From assembly GCF_025766255.1 (NCBI RefSeq), contig NW_026516728.1, positions 203,676 to 267,675 of the forward strand: a stretch of 64,000 nucleotides of DNA, written 5' to 3'. This DNA is from Zychaea mexicana (lineage: Eukaryota > Mucoromycota > Mucoromycetes > Mucorales > Lichtheimiaceae). The notes under the pieces are model-generated. The model made no database searches, had not been told where the DNA came from, and saw only the letters and a list, made by a program, of their open reading frames with translations. Shown in pieces: positions 36,943 to 48,493 of the stretch (within the stretch, counting starts at the first letter, position 1; each line of letters starts with the position of its first letter). Made by a program: the position numbers and the translations under genes.

Positions 36943-38590
36943 ATGGCAAGCAGTAGTAGTAGCAGTCGACAACGCATTGTGAAATCTATGCAAGGCATAA
37001 GCCTTGTTAAAGTACAAGGGCGAACGTACCGTGTACCCACCTCTTCTCTTGACAATAACCGACAACAGTCGGTTGGCTTGGAAACCAGTAAGCACGTCAT
37101 GACCATCGCTGTTTTCCACACTGTTTATGAATATTAAAAACACCCCGTTTCTGTACAGAAAATTTAGATCTGCCTTCTTCAGCAAGCAGCTCGGATGAAG
37201 AAGAGGGAGGGACCATATACACCGAAGAAATTTTGACCATTCACCATCCCGTCCATCCAAAATTTCACGGCATTCTTATCGGCAAAGGTGAACATTTTTT
37301 TCTAAGCGCCCGCACGTATATAAAGTAAATGCAGCCAAAGGGAACTATGTTTACTGAAAATATGCAACAAATTTAAGGTGGCTCGACACTGAAAAAACTG
37401 CGCATCGAAACGGGAACACGTATCGATATTACCAAGGGCAAAGATTATGCATTAATCAAGGGCACGCAGGAAAAAATTGATAAAGCGACACAAGCGATCG
37501 AGCAAGTCATTCAACAAGCCTACGACAAGGCCCGACTGACCCATTTCTTGTCGCTACCGGTCACAACTGCCTATACCACACGCAAACTTGAAGAGTTTCA
37601 TTCTTCGATCTTGTCTTCCACGTTTAAATGCGATGGCATGGATCCATCCATCCTTGTCTTGCCAGCCAATCTCCACATCACCTTGGGCGTGTTCAAGCTG
37701 CTACATCAGACCGAGATTGAACGTGCGGTCCGGTTCTTGAAAGAAGAGTGTCCCAAAATAGTCCGTGAGGCGATGGCGGATCAAGATCGCGCGCTCAGTG
37801 TCCGTTTGCGTAACCTGGCGATTATGCAGTCGAATCCAAGTGAGTGCTGCTTTAGTTTTTGAGATTGTGCTGCGCCCAGACGAGTGGAGCGGAACGAATA
37901 TACTCATCGTTTTCCCGTGTTGTATACACTTAACATTGCAGCACAAGCACATGTCTTGTATATCGAGCCGAATGAAGACAAGGAAGACACACCGTTGAAA
38001 AAGCTATGCCGTAAGTAGTAGCAGTAGCAGTAGCAGTAGTATTTAGTGGAGTGAAGGTCGTTGCTGTTGTCTTATCTGATCCTAGATATGCAAACACATA
38101 GACACATATCTCCCATCAACGCGCTCACTTACGTTCCGCTCCTCTTTACTCACGGTTACTTTTTTTTCTTTTGATGTATATGACACAAACTAGAGACATT
38201 GATTGACAAGATGGTCCAAGCGGGTTTAATGGTGCCTGATGACCGGCCGCTTAAGGCAAGTGTTCCTGGATTCTCTGTCTTGTTCTCTCCCAAAAATTTT
38301 TTTTGCGGTTCCCCTAAACCCTGGTCTGTAATTGGAAATTTGCTACTGACACATCCATCATATACATGTAGACACATGTCACGTTGATCAATACAGCCAA
38401 CCGATCAACTTCAGATGAAAGTGGCAGCAACAACAAGCGCCGGCCGTTTGATGCACGACCTATTCTCAAGGAATACCCTCATTTGGATTTAGGTTTGGTG
38501 CAGCTTGATAAGTTGCATTTGATGAAGATGGGACGAAGAGGACCGGGAAAAACATATATTAGCGAAGGGTCGATATCCATTGAACCGTAA
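36943..38590 (+). CDS. ASCC1-like protein (KH plus 2H phosphoesterase domains)
   Basis: Six exons: 36943-37087, 37159-37287, 37378-37839, 37942-38010, 38194-38255, 38372-38590 (361 residues). After an Ser-rich start comes a KH RNA-binding domain with the GxxG loop in IGKGGSTLKKLRIETG (split by an intron near residue 91) and IDKATQAIEQVIQQA. The second half is an AKAP7/2'-5' RNA ligase-like 2H domain: ANLHITLGVFKL is the first HxT motif and THVTLINTA the second. This is the architecture of activating signal cointegrator 1 complex subunit 1, which acts in DNA alkylation repair and ribosome quality control in animals. The fifth intron has a GC donor (AAG/GCAAGT) with a normal AG acceptor. Divergent from MAP1. 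Confidence 0.88.
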
Positions 38591-39342
38591 ATTTACGATG
38601 CGGGCGGGAAAGGTCAAAGAAGGAAAGGTGCCACTGGTAGCACAAAACGTAATAATTATGGGTCCTCGATTGCGGAGTAGTGGGAGGGGCGTAAACAATA
38701 CTTCTGTTGCACAGCACTTGTGTAACTCGAAGAAAAAAGTGGAACGGGCCAAATTGTTGGAAACGCAACATGAACCATCATGCTAAGAGCATACTTACAC
38801 TAATAGTATGTATATAATATATGTATATAAAGAAGCGTTATATAATGTGAAATATATGTAGAATATGAGATAATGAAAAGAGAAGAAGAAAGGTATAAAG
38901 ATACAACATATGCAGAGAGGGAGAGGAAGAGAGAAGGAGAATAGGTATAGACAAATGGGACGGGATGGGATGATGGTGTTGTTTATGTGGGAGAGGGTGT
39001 AAATGGGGTAGAGGGGTTAGTTAGTGAAGCATAGAAAACAACAAGATCCTTGTTCCAGCAATATATATGATAAGTTCCATAAGGTAGAAGAAAAGAAAAA
39101 CATGCAAGATGATGTGCCCCAGTACAGCCGACAGCGGGCTAGTAGCAGTAGCAGTAGCAGCAGCAGTAATAGTAGTAGTAGTAGTGGTACTGTAGTAGCG
39201 GTTAGCAGCTGGTAATGCTATTACTGATATGGCCGTTATTAGACGGATGAATAAGGCGATAAAAGGAGACAGATATGGATGAATGTAAGTGTACTAGTAC
39301 CATATAGAAACAAAAGAGACCGTAGAGGAAGCTCATCTTTCT
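38591..39342. other. Convergent intergenic region, purine-rich
   Basis: Between the 3' ends of ASCC1 and the bHLH gene. Mostly GA-rich simple sequence plus the AGC/AGT trinucleotide run at 39141-39187. A frame through that run encodes a serine tract and is not believed. Confidence 0.6.
39141..39187. repeat. (AGT/AGC)n trinucleotide repeat
   Basis: Fifteen or so imperfect AGT/AGC units, seen directly. A related AGT/AGC run lies in the fourth ASCC1 intron near 38016-38040. Confidence 0.8.
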
Positions 39343-40891
39343 TCACCCGTCCCTTCTGAATGGATCATGAGCAGCCGCCATATGGGAACCCATGTCTGTC
39401 GAAAGATCCAAGGGATGCCCTGAAGGAATCAGAGCCGCAGCTGCTGCTTGTTGCTGTTGCTGCTGACGAGAATCCATGCCCATATCACCACCACGCACTC
39501 GATACATTGTCAAGAGAGACTCCAATTCCTGAATCCGTTGCTGATAATCGCCCAGTCGTTCATGTAAAGCGCGGATGTGATCGACACTCTTACGTAAGAT
39601 GGTGCCCTTGTTGGCCTTGGATGCATCTCGATCGGGTAGCAGTGTTGCAAGTTCGGTGATTCGCTCATTTATATTGTCCCTCCGTCGTCGTTCCACTGCG
39701 TTGTGTGATTCACGTCGTCGTCGCTTCTTCTCGAATAACTGCTGCATGCTGGTGTAGATAGATTGGGAGAGGTAGGAAGATACATACATAGCAGCATAGT
39801 AGAATAAAATTGTAAATGAGCCTGCTTCTCACGTGTATTGTCTAAATGGTTTAATATGTGCACACACCATCACAACATCAACCCTTACCTCTTCCTCTGC
39901 ACCGCCTCCCCCCCAAAAAAAAACAATGATCTTCTTCTTCATCACCATCTTCTTTCACCATCCCCCTTCCCCCAAAACTCCCTTCCTATTCAGTATTAAG
40001 AACACACATTGGCGGTTCAATTACCAATCCACACCATTTTCTATCGCTGCTATTTCTCTCTCACAACTAGAACAACCGCACCACACATGGCATCACATCT
40101 TATTCCTTTTAGTGCGCTTTTGCACCTAGGAGTACGAAAAAGTAAAGGGCCAAAGACACAAACACTCACTTTCTCTGCTGCATTTCTTCATCAAAGCTGC
40201 CTGCACTCGTTGGTGACACCATCGAAGCGTCTGACTGTTTCCCTGTGAATGAATGATCGACAACGGCAGTATTGCCTGTGGCTGCGCCAGACGTTGCCAC
40301 GGACCATGGATCAGCTGCTGTTGGTTGTTGCTGCTGATGCTGTCCCTGAGACGAATAATACATGTCTTTCCTCATTGACGGTGATCCTGACGGTGCTTGC
40401 TGTGATCGTGAACCTGACGAGGTGGCTGCAACTGCTGCGGCAGCGGCTGCTGCTGCCGCCGCTGCTGCTGCCGCTGAGGGTTGTTGGTTAAATGTAGGCG
40501 TTGGTGTGCTATACGGTGGATGTTGTAATGCATATTGCTGACGACTCGTGGATGCCGAAGAAGACGATGTATATGGTTTCGGAGAGGCAGGTGCGTTTGT
40601 ATTCAAAGGCATCATGGATTGCTGCTGTTGATGCATTTTCTGGTGGTTTGGATGTGGCGGTGAATCAAGTGAAGACGTCGTGAGCGGCGAAGGAAACGCT
40701 TTTTGATCATTGCCGATAGCGGCAGCTGCAGCTGCTACAGCATTTGGGTCGTTTTGCGACTGTGGGTGCGAGTGCTGCTGGTGGTGGTGGTGCTGCTGCT
40801 GCTGTTGCTGTTGAGGTTGTTGTTGCTGCTGCTGCTGCTGCTGTCTCTGCTGGGCATTAAAAGACGGATGCTGAAATTGTACATTGTACAT
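39343..40891 (-). CDS. bHLH transcription factor with polyQ/polyA activation region
   Basis: Two exons: 40170-40891 and 39343-39748, joined in phase 2 across a long 421-base intron (375 residues). Exon 1 is nearly all low complexity: Gln and His runs, a 14-residue Ala run near residue 150, and Ser/Pro-rich blocks. Exon 2 carries the DNA-binding domain: KKRRRRESHNAVERRRRDNI, with the His-Glu-Arg E-box-contacting pattern, then NERITELATLLP, a loop, GTILRKSVDHIRALHERL and a short leucine-zipper-like helix (QQRIQELESLL). This is a USF/MITF-like class B bHLH-zip domain, expected to bind CACGTG-type sites. The target genes are unknown. Start ATG at 40891 is the first Met and lacks support from conservation. 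Confidence 0.85.
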
Positions 40892-42288
40892 GTCGATCTA
40901 ATAAAAGGAGAAAAAGTACGAAGCCGAAAGCGACGATTTGGAGGACTAGGTAAGGAGCAGTGAAAAGGCGGTAAAAGAGGCCAAGCAATAGAAAGAAGAG
41001 AAGAGCGAAAGAAGGAAAGGGAAAAGAGAGAGGGAGGGAAAAGAAGAAGAAAAAAATATGACGTAGAGATACACACAGACATGGCCTCTCTCTCTCTCTC
41101 TCGCTCGCTCGTAGAGAGCATGAGAACAGTGGGTTCGACCTTGTGACACCGGGTCACGGGCGTCAAATGGGTGTGTGTGTGTGTGTGTGTGTGTGTGTTG
41201 TTGCACGTAGTAGCAGGTCTATGTTCTGTGTGTGGCTCTGCACCACTCATTTGTTCCTCAACTGCTTCCCATGCGCTCCCTGAAATAGCAAAAAGCAGTG
41301 TTTGTGCCCCATTTTGTGTGTTTATCCTCTTACTCTTTCTCACTCTGTTCACTCTCGCTGTTGTGCAGAGTACTTGTATCAAGTGGCAGGCAGCAGCAGC
41401 TTCAAATGAGAGACATAATGGCACATCTTAGCGGTTACGCGCTTGTTGTATTACATATCGCCAGCCTAATAACCTTCCCTCCTCCCAAGGCACTCATACT
41501 GATATACTGTTATTGTAGACGGCGGGCTTTTGCAGGTGCAGGGTCCTGATGCATCAGCAGATATGAAATGAATTGTTATGCATGAAGAGCTGGTGCGTGC
41601 AAGTATGAGTAGTGTGCTGGCCCCTGCTTGCTTCGTTAACAAAAAGCGCTCTCCGGCCCTTGCGCGCATGGAAAGTGCGTAGAAACGCACACTCCCCCAT
41701 CCCCCAAAAAAAGAAAGAGTCAATAGTGTGTACTCTGTTTCTATTTAATGCTCGCTAATAAAAGAAAAGAGAGCGTGCTATGCATAGTGCGTGTTCTTTA
41801 CCTCGCACAGCTCGGGAAAACTAGGCTCTTTGCAGGGTGATACACAATGTACATATCGGGAGAAAAGTAACCAACCCGCAGTAGTGCGATAGTGGTGTTG
41901 CTGGTTCCAGTTTCAATCGCAATAGTAAACACAATAACATGATGTTTGACTGACGACCTAGCAGTAGTCACCTCGTTAGCAGCCAAGTAGTGTGATGAGG
42001 CAAGAATTATGTCTGTATTTAACGTCGTTATATTATATTATTAGGTTCTTTGTATTTTTGTAATCTATAGGGTACCCAAACTTTTTTTTGCTGTGTTCTA
42101 CATGACGATAAAAGCAGGAGTTGCTGCTGATAAATAGCGATGGTGATAGTGATAGTGGTGATGATGGTGTTGTTTGTTGTGATAAAATGAATACAAGGAA
42201 AATAGAGGAGGAGGAGGAAGTAGAAAACTAATGTAAATTGGATGAAGATCTAATGATGCTGCTACCAAGTAATAATTGGTTGAATGAA
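40892..42288. other. Upstream region of the bHLH gene
   Basis: Between the bHLH start (leftward) and the 3' end of the Izh3-like gene. GA-rich near 40980-41050, with CT/GA and GT microsatellites. No gene supported. Confidence 0.55.
41171..41198. repeat. (GT)n microsatellite
   Basis: Fourteen uninterrupted GT units about 280 bases upstream of the bHLH start codon. Such runs can form Z-DNA and are often length-variable. Confidence 0.9.
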
Positions 42289-43888
42289 TCATGCTGCCGA
42301 GCAAAAGCCAAAGACTTCGCGCTGGCCAACAAAGCTCACAGCAGCAAGGTAATGATACCAAATACCGCCGCAAACAAATAGATGCCATAGTTGGTGAGAG
42401 TGACCGAGATTATCAAACTTGCCAGGCCAGAAAGCTTCGGGCCATTGGTTTCCATAGACAACCACGCCAAGGAGGTAGCATGCGATCGATTTCATTACCG
42501 GCGATAACCATGCGTTCATTGGTTCTGGTCCGTAGGTTGCATACAGATGTCCCACAGGAAATGCTGCCGACGCCGCGAGCGTGATGAAGAACGTTATTCT
42601 CAACCATTTCATTTCTAGACAATCAAGGGGAAATCAGCATCATGTATAGCTTAAGCACACGGAAAACAGCAACAATCAAAAATTTACCACGCTTTTCAAA
42701 CCAGTCCATGAATGGGATGATCGTGCCGATCACGGCCAAGGTGCCGGTGCCAAGCATGTAAGTATTACGCCACATGTCGTGGCAGTAGAATCCATAGTAC
42801 TCGGTCAAGACCACACTGGCACAGATGAGTACAGAGATTCCAACGTAATCCAGGCAGGCGACACGCTTAAAGATTGCATAGTCGTTGATTCCAGACAAGG
42901 TGTGCCACACTGTCGAGCACACGAGGCATTTGCACGCGGCGCAGAAGAACACGGCAAAGATAACTCGGTCGATCAGCGGCGCTTCCGAAAGTAAGGGCGA
43001 GTAGAAGAGCTCGTAGATGCCAATGCACAGGAAGACAACAAAGCCAATCAGATGGGTGTAAATGTTGCCTGTCTCGTTATGCAGGTACGAAAGGGAGTGC
43101 CAGCATTGTGCAGGTGTCGATAAGAATCGGTAGCCCGTGAGGATATGCTACATACATGGATTGACGTGCATGATCAGAACAATTGTTCAAGAGCTAATCT
43201 TTTGTACTCGGCTACGAGTGCTAACCAAGAAGCAATTCCATACCTGATTGTTTCTCCAAGGAACAGGCAATTCTTCATACAGCAAAAGCTCCATGGCACC
43301 TTTCGTCATGGCATCCTTCAGGTGATCCATTTGCTCGCTTGCACGGCCAGCTACCTTGTGGATCTTTTCATGGACCTTGCTACCGACCTCCATGGCTCGT
43401 TCAATCGTATCCGAAACTCGGCTGTCGACTTCTTCAATCTTGGACATCATGGCATCGATGGTGTCATCCAGCGTGGTTTCGAAATAATAATCGTCGGCCG
43501 AGCCTACAAGGGTAATTTCCAACTCGCGGTATTTTTCGGACAAGTCGGCCAGCGATTGTTCCAGTGTCTGTGCCATGTACGATCGCAACATGGCTTGTTG
43601 CTGCAACATGTTGTTCTTATCGGCAAATGAACAAGCCTTCCAACGATGGTGCCATTCCTGCTCGAGCCTCTCCAGAACCTCATAAGCTCGTTTTAATTTG
43701 GTCCGGCTGTACTCTTGCAACAAACGCTTGCTGTCATTGTTGACGGAATGCTCAAACTGTGAGAGTCTATACTTGAACTTTTGCAGTAAAGGAGCAAGCT
43801 GTTCTCGGAAAAAGGTGTCAATGTCAAGGGTATCGTCGCATGCTGCAGCAGCAGTTGTGCTGCTGTTGATGGTGAGCAGGTTCTCCAT
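42289..43888 (-). CDS. Izh3-like PAQR membrane protein (adiponectin receptor/hemolysin III family)
   Basis: Three exons: 43244-43888, 42688-43147, 42289-42614 (476 residues). Residues 1-215 are a soluble, helical, coiled-coil-like region (FREQLAPLLQKFKYRLSQFE ... SRVSDTIERAMEVGSKVHEK), as in yeast Izh3. Exons 2-3 encode seven membrane segments with the PAQR signature: TGYRFLSTPAQCWHSLSYLH, THLIGF, CSTVWHTLSG, CLDYVGIS and GHSHQLWHLFV, giving the conserved Ser/His, Asp and His-x-x-x-His metal-site residues. PAQR proteins are zinc-dependent ceramidase-like membrane proteins; in yeast the Izh family affects zinc and sterol homeostasis. The role here is inferred from family. Confidence 0.9.
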
Positions 43889-46800
43889 TGTGCGTCGCTA
43901 AGTTAGTGTTGTTGGTTCCGTTTTAGCCGTCGTTGAAGGTTGGCGCAAAAGCACAGGTTGGATGAATAGGTGGAGGGTGGGGAGGGGGAATATGCAAAGA
44001 CAAAGCAGCCGAGGAGTTGGAGTTCTTTTCTGCTGCTTGGATATGTCTGCTAATAGAAAGGAAGGACGACGAAGGAAAGAAAGAGAGAGAGAGAGAGAAA
44101 GTCAGTGGGTGTATCACATACATAAAATTCTCGAGTCAAAAATTGGGGATATACAGCATGCCCTCGCTCGCCCAAGCTGAATGCTGAGTTTGTACGTACA
44201 CTTTTTGTTTGTTTTTTATGGCATGCGGTGGGATGATACAAATGCAAAGGAGGGGCAGTGTGTTTGGCAGAAGGAAAGGGGGATAAGAGCTCTCTCCAAA
44301 AAGGTAATGAGCCATCCACCACACGTTTCGAACTCGCAAGTTTCACCTGTCATTCTTCTTTTTTTCTTCTCTCTTGTCCTCGTGGTTCCCCATTGGCCCT
44401 GAACTGCCAGAGCCCTGCCTGGGTCGTATTTATGGCTTGTCCTTCAGGGTCATCGGAACTCCACAAGATTTCTAGTACCGTTTTCGTGCTCCATGTGAGC
44501 CCCTCAGAGCAAGGCTATTTCGTCCAACCAAACAACAAAGTCAGATCCTGACGCTTCTTGATCTTCACTCTCTTTCTTGAAAAACAGGCTTTCACATGCT
44601 AAAACGGCATCAGGATGGGAACAATAAAGAATGTGGGAGCATTGTTGTTTGACGTCGTGGCAGCACATCGCTTTTTCTGACCCAGTCATATCTTGTGTAT
44701 ATGCCACACACTCTACAGTAATGTAACAGAGTTTCCTGCTTCTTGCTGTTTGGAGAATAGGGAGGCATCACGTACCGACCAGCACGCCCATCCCATGATA
44801 CAGCGCTGTTGCTGATCTTGAGCTACAAACAGCTGCTGTCTAAAGTAACCGAACGATTTGAATTTACTTATGATGCTGATGCCGTTGTTGCATGAATTAT
44901 ACGTAAACTTAGGATAAGAATATTTCTAAATCGGGTTGGAAGATATATGCTATGTATCTCTTGATCTTGCAACTGTTGTATAATCCTCTATTGATAAACG
45001 AATGCCACGGCTCCATTTTGTGGTGTACACGAATCAGAAATGCGCTTTATTTTTTAGTTTGGTTTTCGTCATGGAAGTCTATGGTCCTTGCGCTAAATGA
45101 CCATTTTTGAACGAGGTTCTGATATGATATCACTTACACGACGTATTATAGAATGTTAATCCGTATATACATAACATACATTGGATGAAGTCTGCCTAGA
45201 GATTGCAAATAATGTTTTCTCTTGTGTAGTTAGCATCCAGTGACATGTATTTATGCCTGAAAGACAACCCTGCTCGTCGTCAAAATGCAAGGTCAAACCA
45301 TTCAAAGTCGCCAAACATCTAGTTACACAGTGCTAGCGAAGACCTTTTAATATCATAGTGTGATTGCCGGGTAAGCGTCATCTCACTACAGTTTGCTCGT
45401 TTCAGTTCGCTTTTCTAATATTTACGACCCTACATGTATCATAGCTACAAATATGACAATGCTGTGTTATACCTAAAAGCCATGCTATTTAGGTTTAGTA
45501 GAGACCAGGAGAGTGGTAATATTTTGATAATCACCTTATTGGCTTTCCAAGAAGCTTTTCTCATTGAGGGAAACATGTCTTATGGTGCTGATAAGAAGTA
45601 TTAAACGTATACAAGTGCAGCCATTGTTTATGTGTTTTGGTTTTGCCCAAAGAAATTCAGCACACAAACGTTTCGGCAGTAAAGGATCCAATGACTTGAA
45701 GTGGATATATATAACCTTGCTGAGCAAGCCCATATAAAAGAACGTTTCGAAACGAGATGACTCGTCTGTTGTTGCACAGCAGTAATAGCACGATTTATTA
45801 TTATTATCCCATTGTATCTATATGCTACTATCATATAAAATTTTATAGTATTACTGTACTTGTTTATCTGCTAATGCCATTGAGTCTACTTGTGTCGTAT
45901 ATCAACGCTTGAACTCTTGATAGATCGGAGCAACAGTGCGACCAAACATTTCTCTTGGCGTGTGCTAGTTGTTGTGCGATCATACACAGGGGAAAAACGG
46001 AAGCCGCACTGGTGAATATTTTAATACTGCTGCTTGTTAGTGCCCAACCGGTATATACACTGTTTCCCCTTCGAATAAGTGAATAATAAGCAGCGATCAA
46101 ACGATTGCTCGTCCCTGGCTTTTCAAAACAGTTTGTGGTGAAAAGCGAATGAATTGGGTGCCATGTACTGTATAGTATGTTTCTTGCGCTATGACCACTC
46201 CACATACGAAACTTGCTTTTCCTTCTTGTCTCTCCTTCCCTAAAAGGTTGGTGTCACCCTAATTGAATCCCAAGCGATGCTAAACGAAAGTGAAAGAGCT
46301 TTTCTGTGTAAACTTTTTAAAAAAATTACAAGATGCGCCTCTCTCATGGCATACCTTCTTATATCCAGTGAAAATTGACAGCAGCCGGTTTGAATCATCA
46401 AAGCGTGAGCGCGTTTGTGAACATTTTATGCGCTGCGCACAGTAGAAAAAGTAGATAGCCTAAGCCGGTTTATCGCACCTCGCTTTAATCGTCGCCTTCA
46501 TCGTCATTCTCAACGTTTTTTTAGGCTTGATATATACGTTATCATTAAAATTTTCTAGGCATTTTCTTCTGAATTTGCTGGTAAAAAATTTCACCGTTAT
46601 CATTGGCCCGCATTAGTGAAGAAGCGTAAATCATGCCTGAAAAGACGGTTCTGCGAAATTGGTATGCTGTTGCTGAATACGTTCTTCGTGAGTATCATCA
46701 TCTTGTTTCAAAGATCTAACTGTGCATTTCCATTGGAAACCATCATAAAAACGCAAGGACCAAACAGATAACAGGTACAGATAAAAAGTATAGTACGAAA

Positions 46801-46936
46801 AGTAGTCAAAATATGACAATTGCCGAAAAAGAAAATGCAGCAGGAGCGATTCTGTACCACTCATTTTATTACGTACGTTGCTCTTCTCCCTTCCCGAACT
46901 CTCATTTGCTCCTCGTCATTAAGCAACAAACACATA
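43889..46936. other. 3 kb gene-free stretch
   Basis: Upstream of the Izh3-like gene. It begins with a GA microsatellite (44083-44098). Beyond that I see only AT-rich unique sequence with stop-rich frames. Frames of 60-110 codons on both strands (for example 45864-46205, minus) have no coding character and no family resemblance. Confidence 0.5.
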
Positions 46937-47574
46937 ATGGAGCACTGCTTGCAGCGTTCCTTGAAGCGCACACATACAGAAGACTACGATTTGGATGAAG
47001 AGCCAGTCAAGCGATACAAAATGGAGTCTATTCCGTATGTTTTTTAATATTTTGAGATCGCATACTTGCTTGCAGCTGCTGTTGCAGGTTGTAGTAGTGT
47101 TTATTGGATAACTTGATCGATCGTTTGCTAAATCATGAAACAATGGTTTCCTGTCAAATTGTCAACAGTTCCCCTATTCTTTACCCAAGCTATTCGGCTG
47201 CCCAAGCATTACCAAGTCCAGATCACACTGTGGATGAACCAACAGCAACAACGACTGCAACTCACCACGGCGTTGTGGATCATCCCATTCTGAAATCATT
47301 CACAATAACGACAAAACGGAATAAGCAATACAACCAAATCAATGAATTGTTGCACACAGTACACGTCATGCGATTTGGCAATCCTGAATCACGAGAAAGT
47401 TGGTGGGACCGCAGAGAAGAAGAAGGAGGACGACAGCAAGAAGGACAGGAACAACAAGAAGACGTACAAATGGGCGATTACTTGTCACCTTCGGAAGCTT
47501 CCACGGCGTATGAATCTGTGAATGCAACATTACGACAAGCATTTTTGCAACGACATAATCATGGTCATGGATAA
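46937..47574 (+). CDS. Unrecognised small, probably nuclear protein
   Basis: Two exons: 46937-47034 and 47169-47574, joined in phase 2 (167 residues). The donor GTATGT and acceptor TCAACAG keep the frame and give ESIPSPILYPSYSAAQALP; other acceptors lead to stops. The N-terminus is basic and acidic in turn (LKRTHTEDYDLDEEPVKRYK), resembling a bipartite nuclear signal. The centre KRNKQYNQINELLHTVHVMR then FGNPESRESWWDRREEE looks like the best conserved part. The end is Gln/Glu-rich, then LSPSEASTAYESVNATLRQA. I do not recognise a family and assign no function. Confidence 0.55.
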
Positions 47575-48493
47575 GAACAACCAGAGTGGTCAGTGTACCA
47601 TCATTATGATCATCATCAACGTCATCGTCGTCACCTTTAGCTAAGGACATCCAACCATCCCAAATTTTAAAAACAACAACCATATCGCAACATAAGGATG
47701 GATACGCTTTCACCACTACTGTTACTATTTCTACCAACAGCATTAGCCTCAACTAGCTCTCTGTCGTCTCATGATATACCTTTACACATCATCTCCTTTC
47801 CTCTCCCCCTTTACATCAGTACCTCTTCCCTTTCAATATTTGCTCATATCAACACCAAACTCATTGCATTTTCATCTTTCAAAATCAACCATGTTAAACA
47901 TTCGCTGTACAGAAGATTATTGTCACTATCCCTCTTTCACTACATTGCAAGAACGCAGACATCGTCCATCCGACTAATTGTGGCTTCATAGTATATATCA
48001 ATTTTTATAAGCACTTTCGCTATGTACCCGCAATATGCTGTGCACTTGTTTGATTCTTATTGACTGCCGGTTGATTTCGAAAGATTCATAATTAGAGGTT
48101 ACGTGCGTTTGCAAATTGAAATGCACGCACCTCAAGATGGACCAACCCCATAACCATTACTGTGTCACACAACAATATGCATACAACAGCTAACGCAAAC
48201 ATGTGTAGCAGCGCACAGATCGAGTGAAAAGATTATCGAATATGTGTTTCACTTTACAGCTGTCATTAATGATCGATTATCATCAGAGCATTTTAGTTTT
48301 GTATGTTTTTACAGTTTTGTGATATGGGAACACATCAAGTAGTGTGATACCTCTCTCTGCTGCTATGGATCTCATCAATTGCATATCATGCAGCATTACT
48401 GCAAGAAGCCATGAAAATGGTTAATTACAGCACAATAACAGTGGTAAAATGCTCTTATTCTTTGAATGTACAAAACTAATATCACTAGAGGTT
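47575..48493. other. Convergent intergenic region
   Basis: Between the unknown small gene and the acyl-CoA synthetase 3' end. AT-rich. The 97-codon frame at 47698-47991 is low-complexity Ser/Leu/Thr and is not believed. Confidence 0.55.

Noticed and set aside
39024..39215. Serine-rich small protein
   Set aside because: The serine run is the AGT/AGC trinucleotide repeat in the 3' flank between two convergent genes.
40735..41424. 229-codon minus-strand frame upstream of the bHLH gene
   Set aside because: It is made of microsatellites read as protein (His/Thr, Arg/Glu and Ser/Asn repeats) and overlaps the bHLH exon in another frame.
45864..46205. 113-codon minus-strand frame
   Set aside because: Isolated, no family resemblance, no promoter or splice context.
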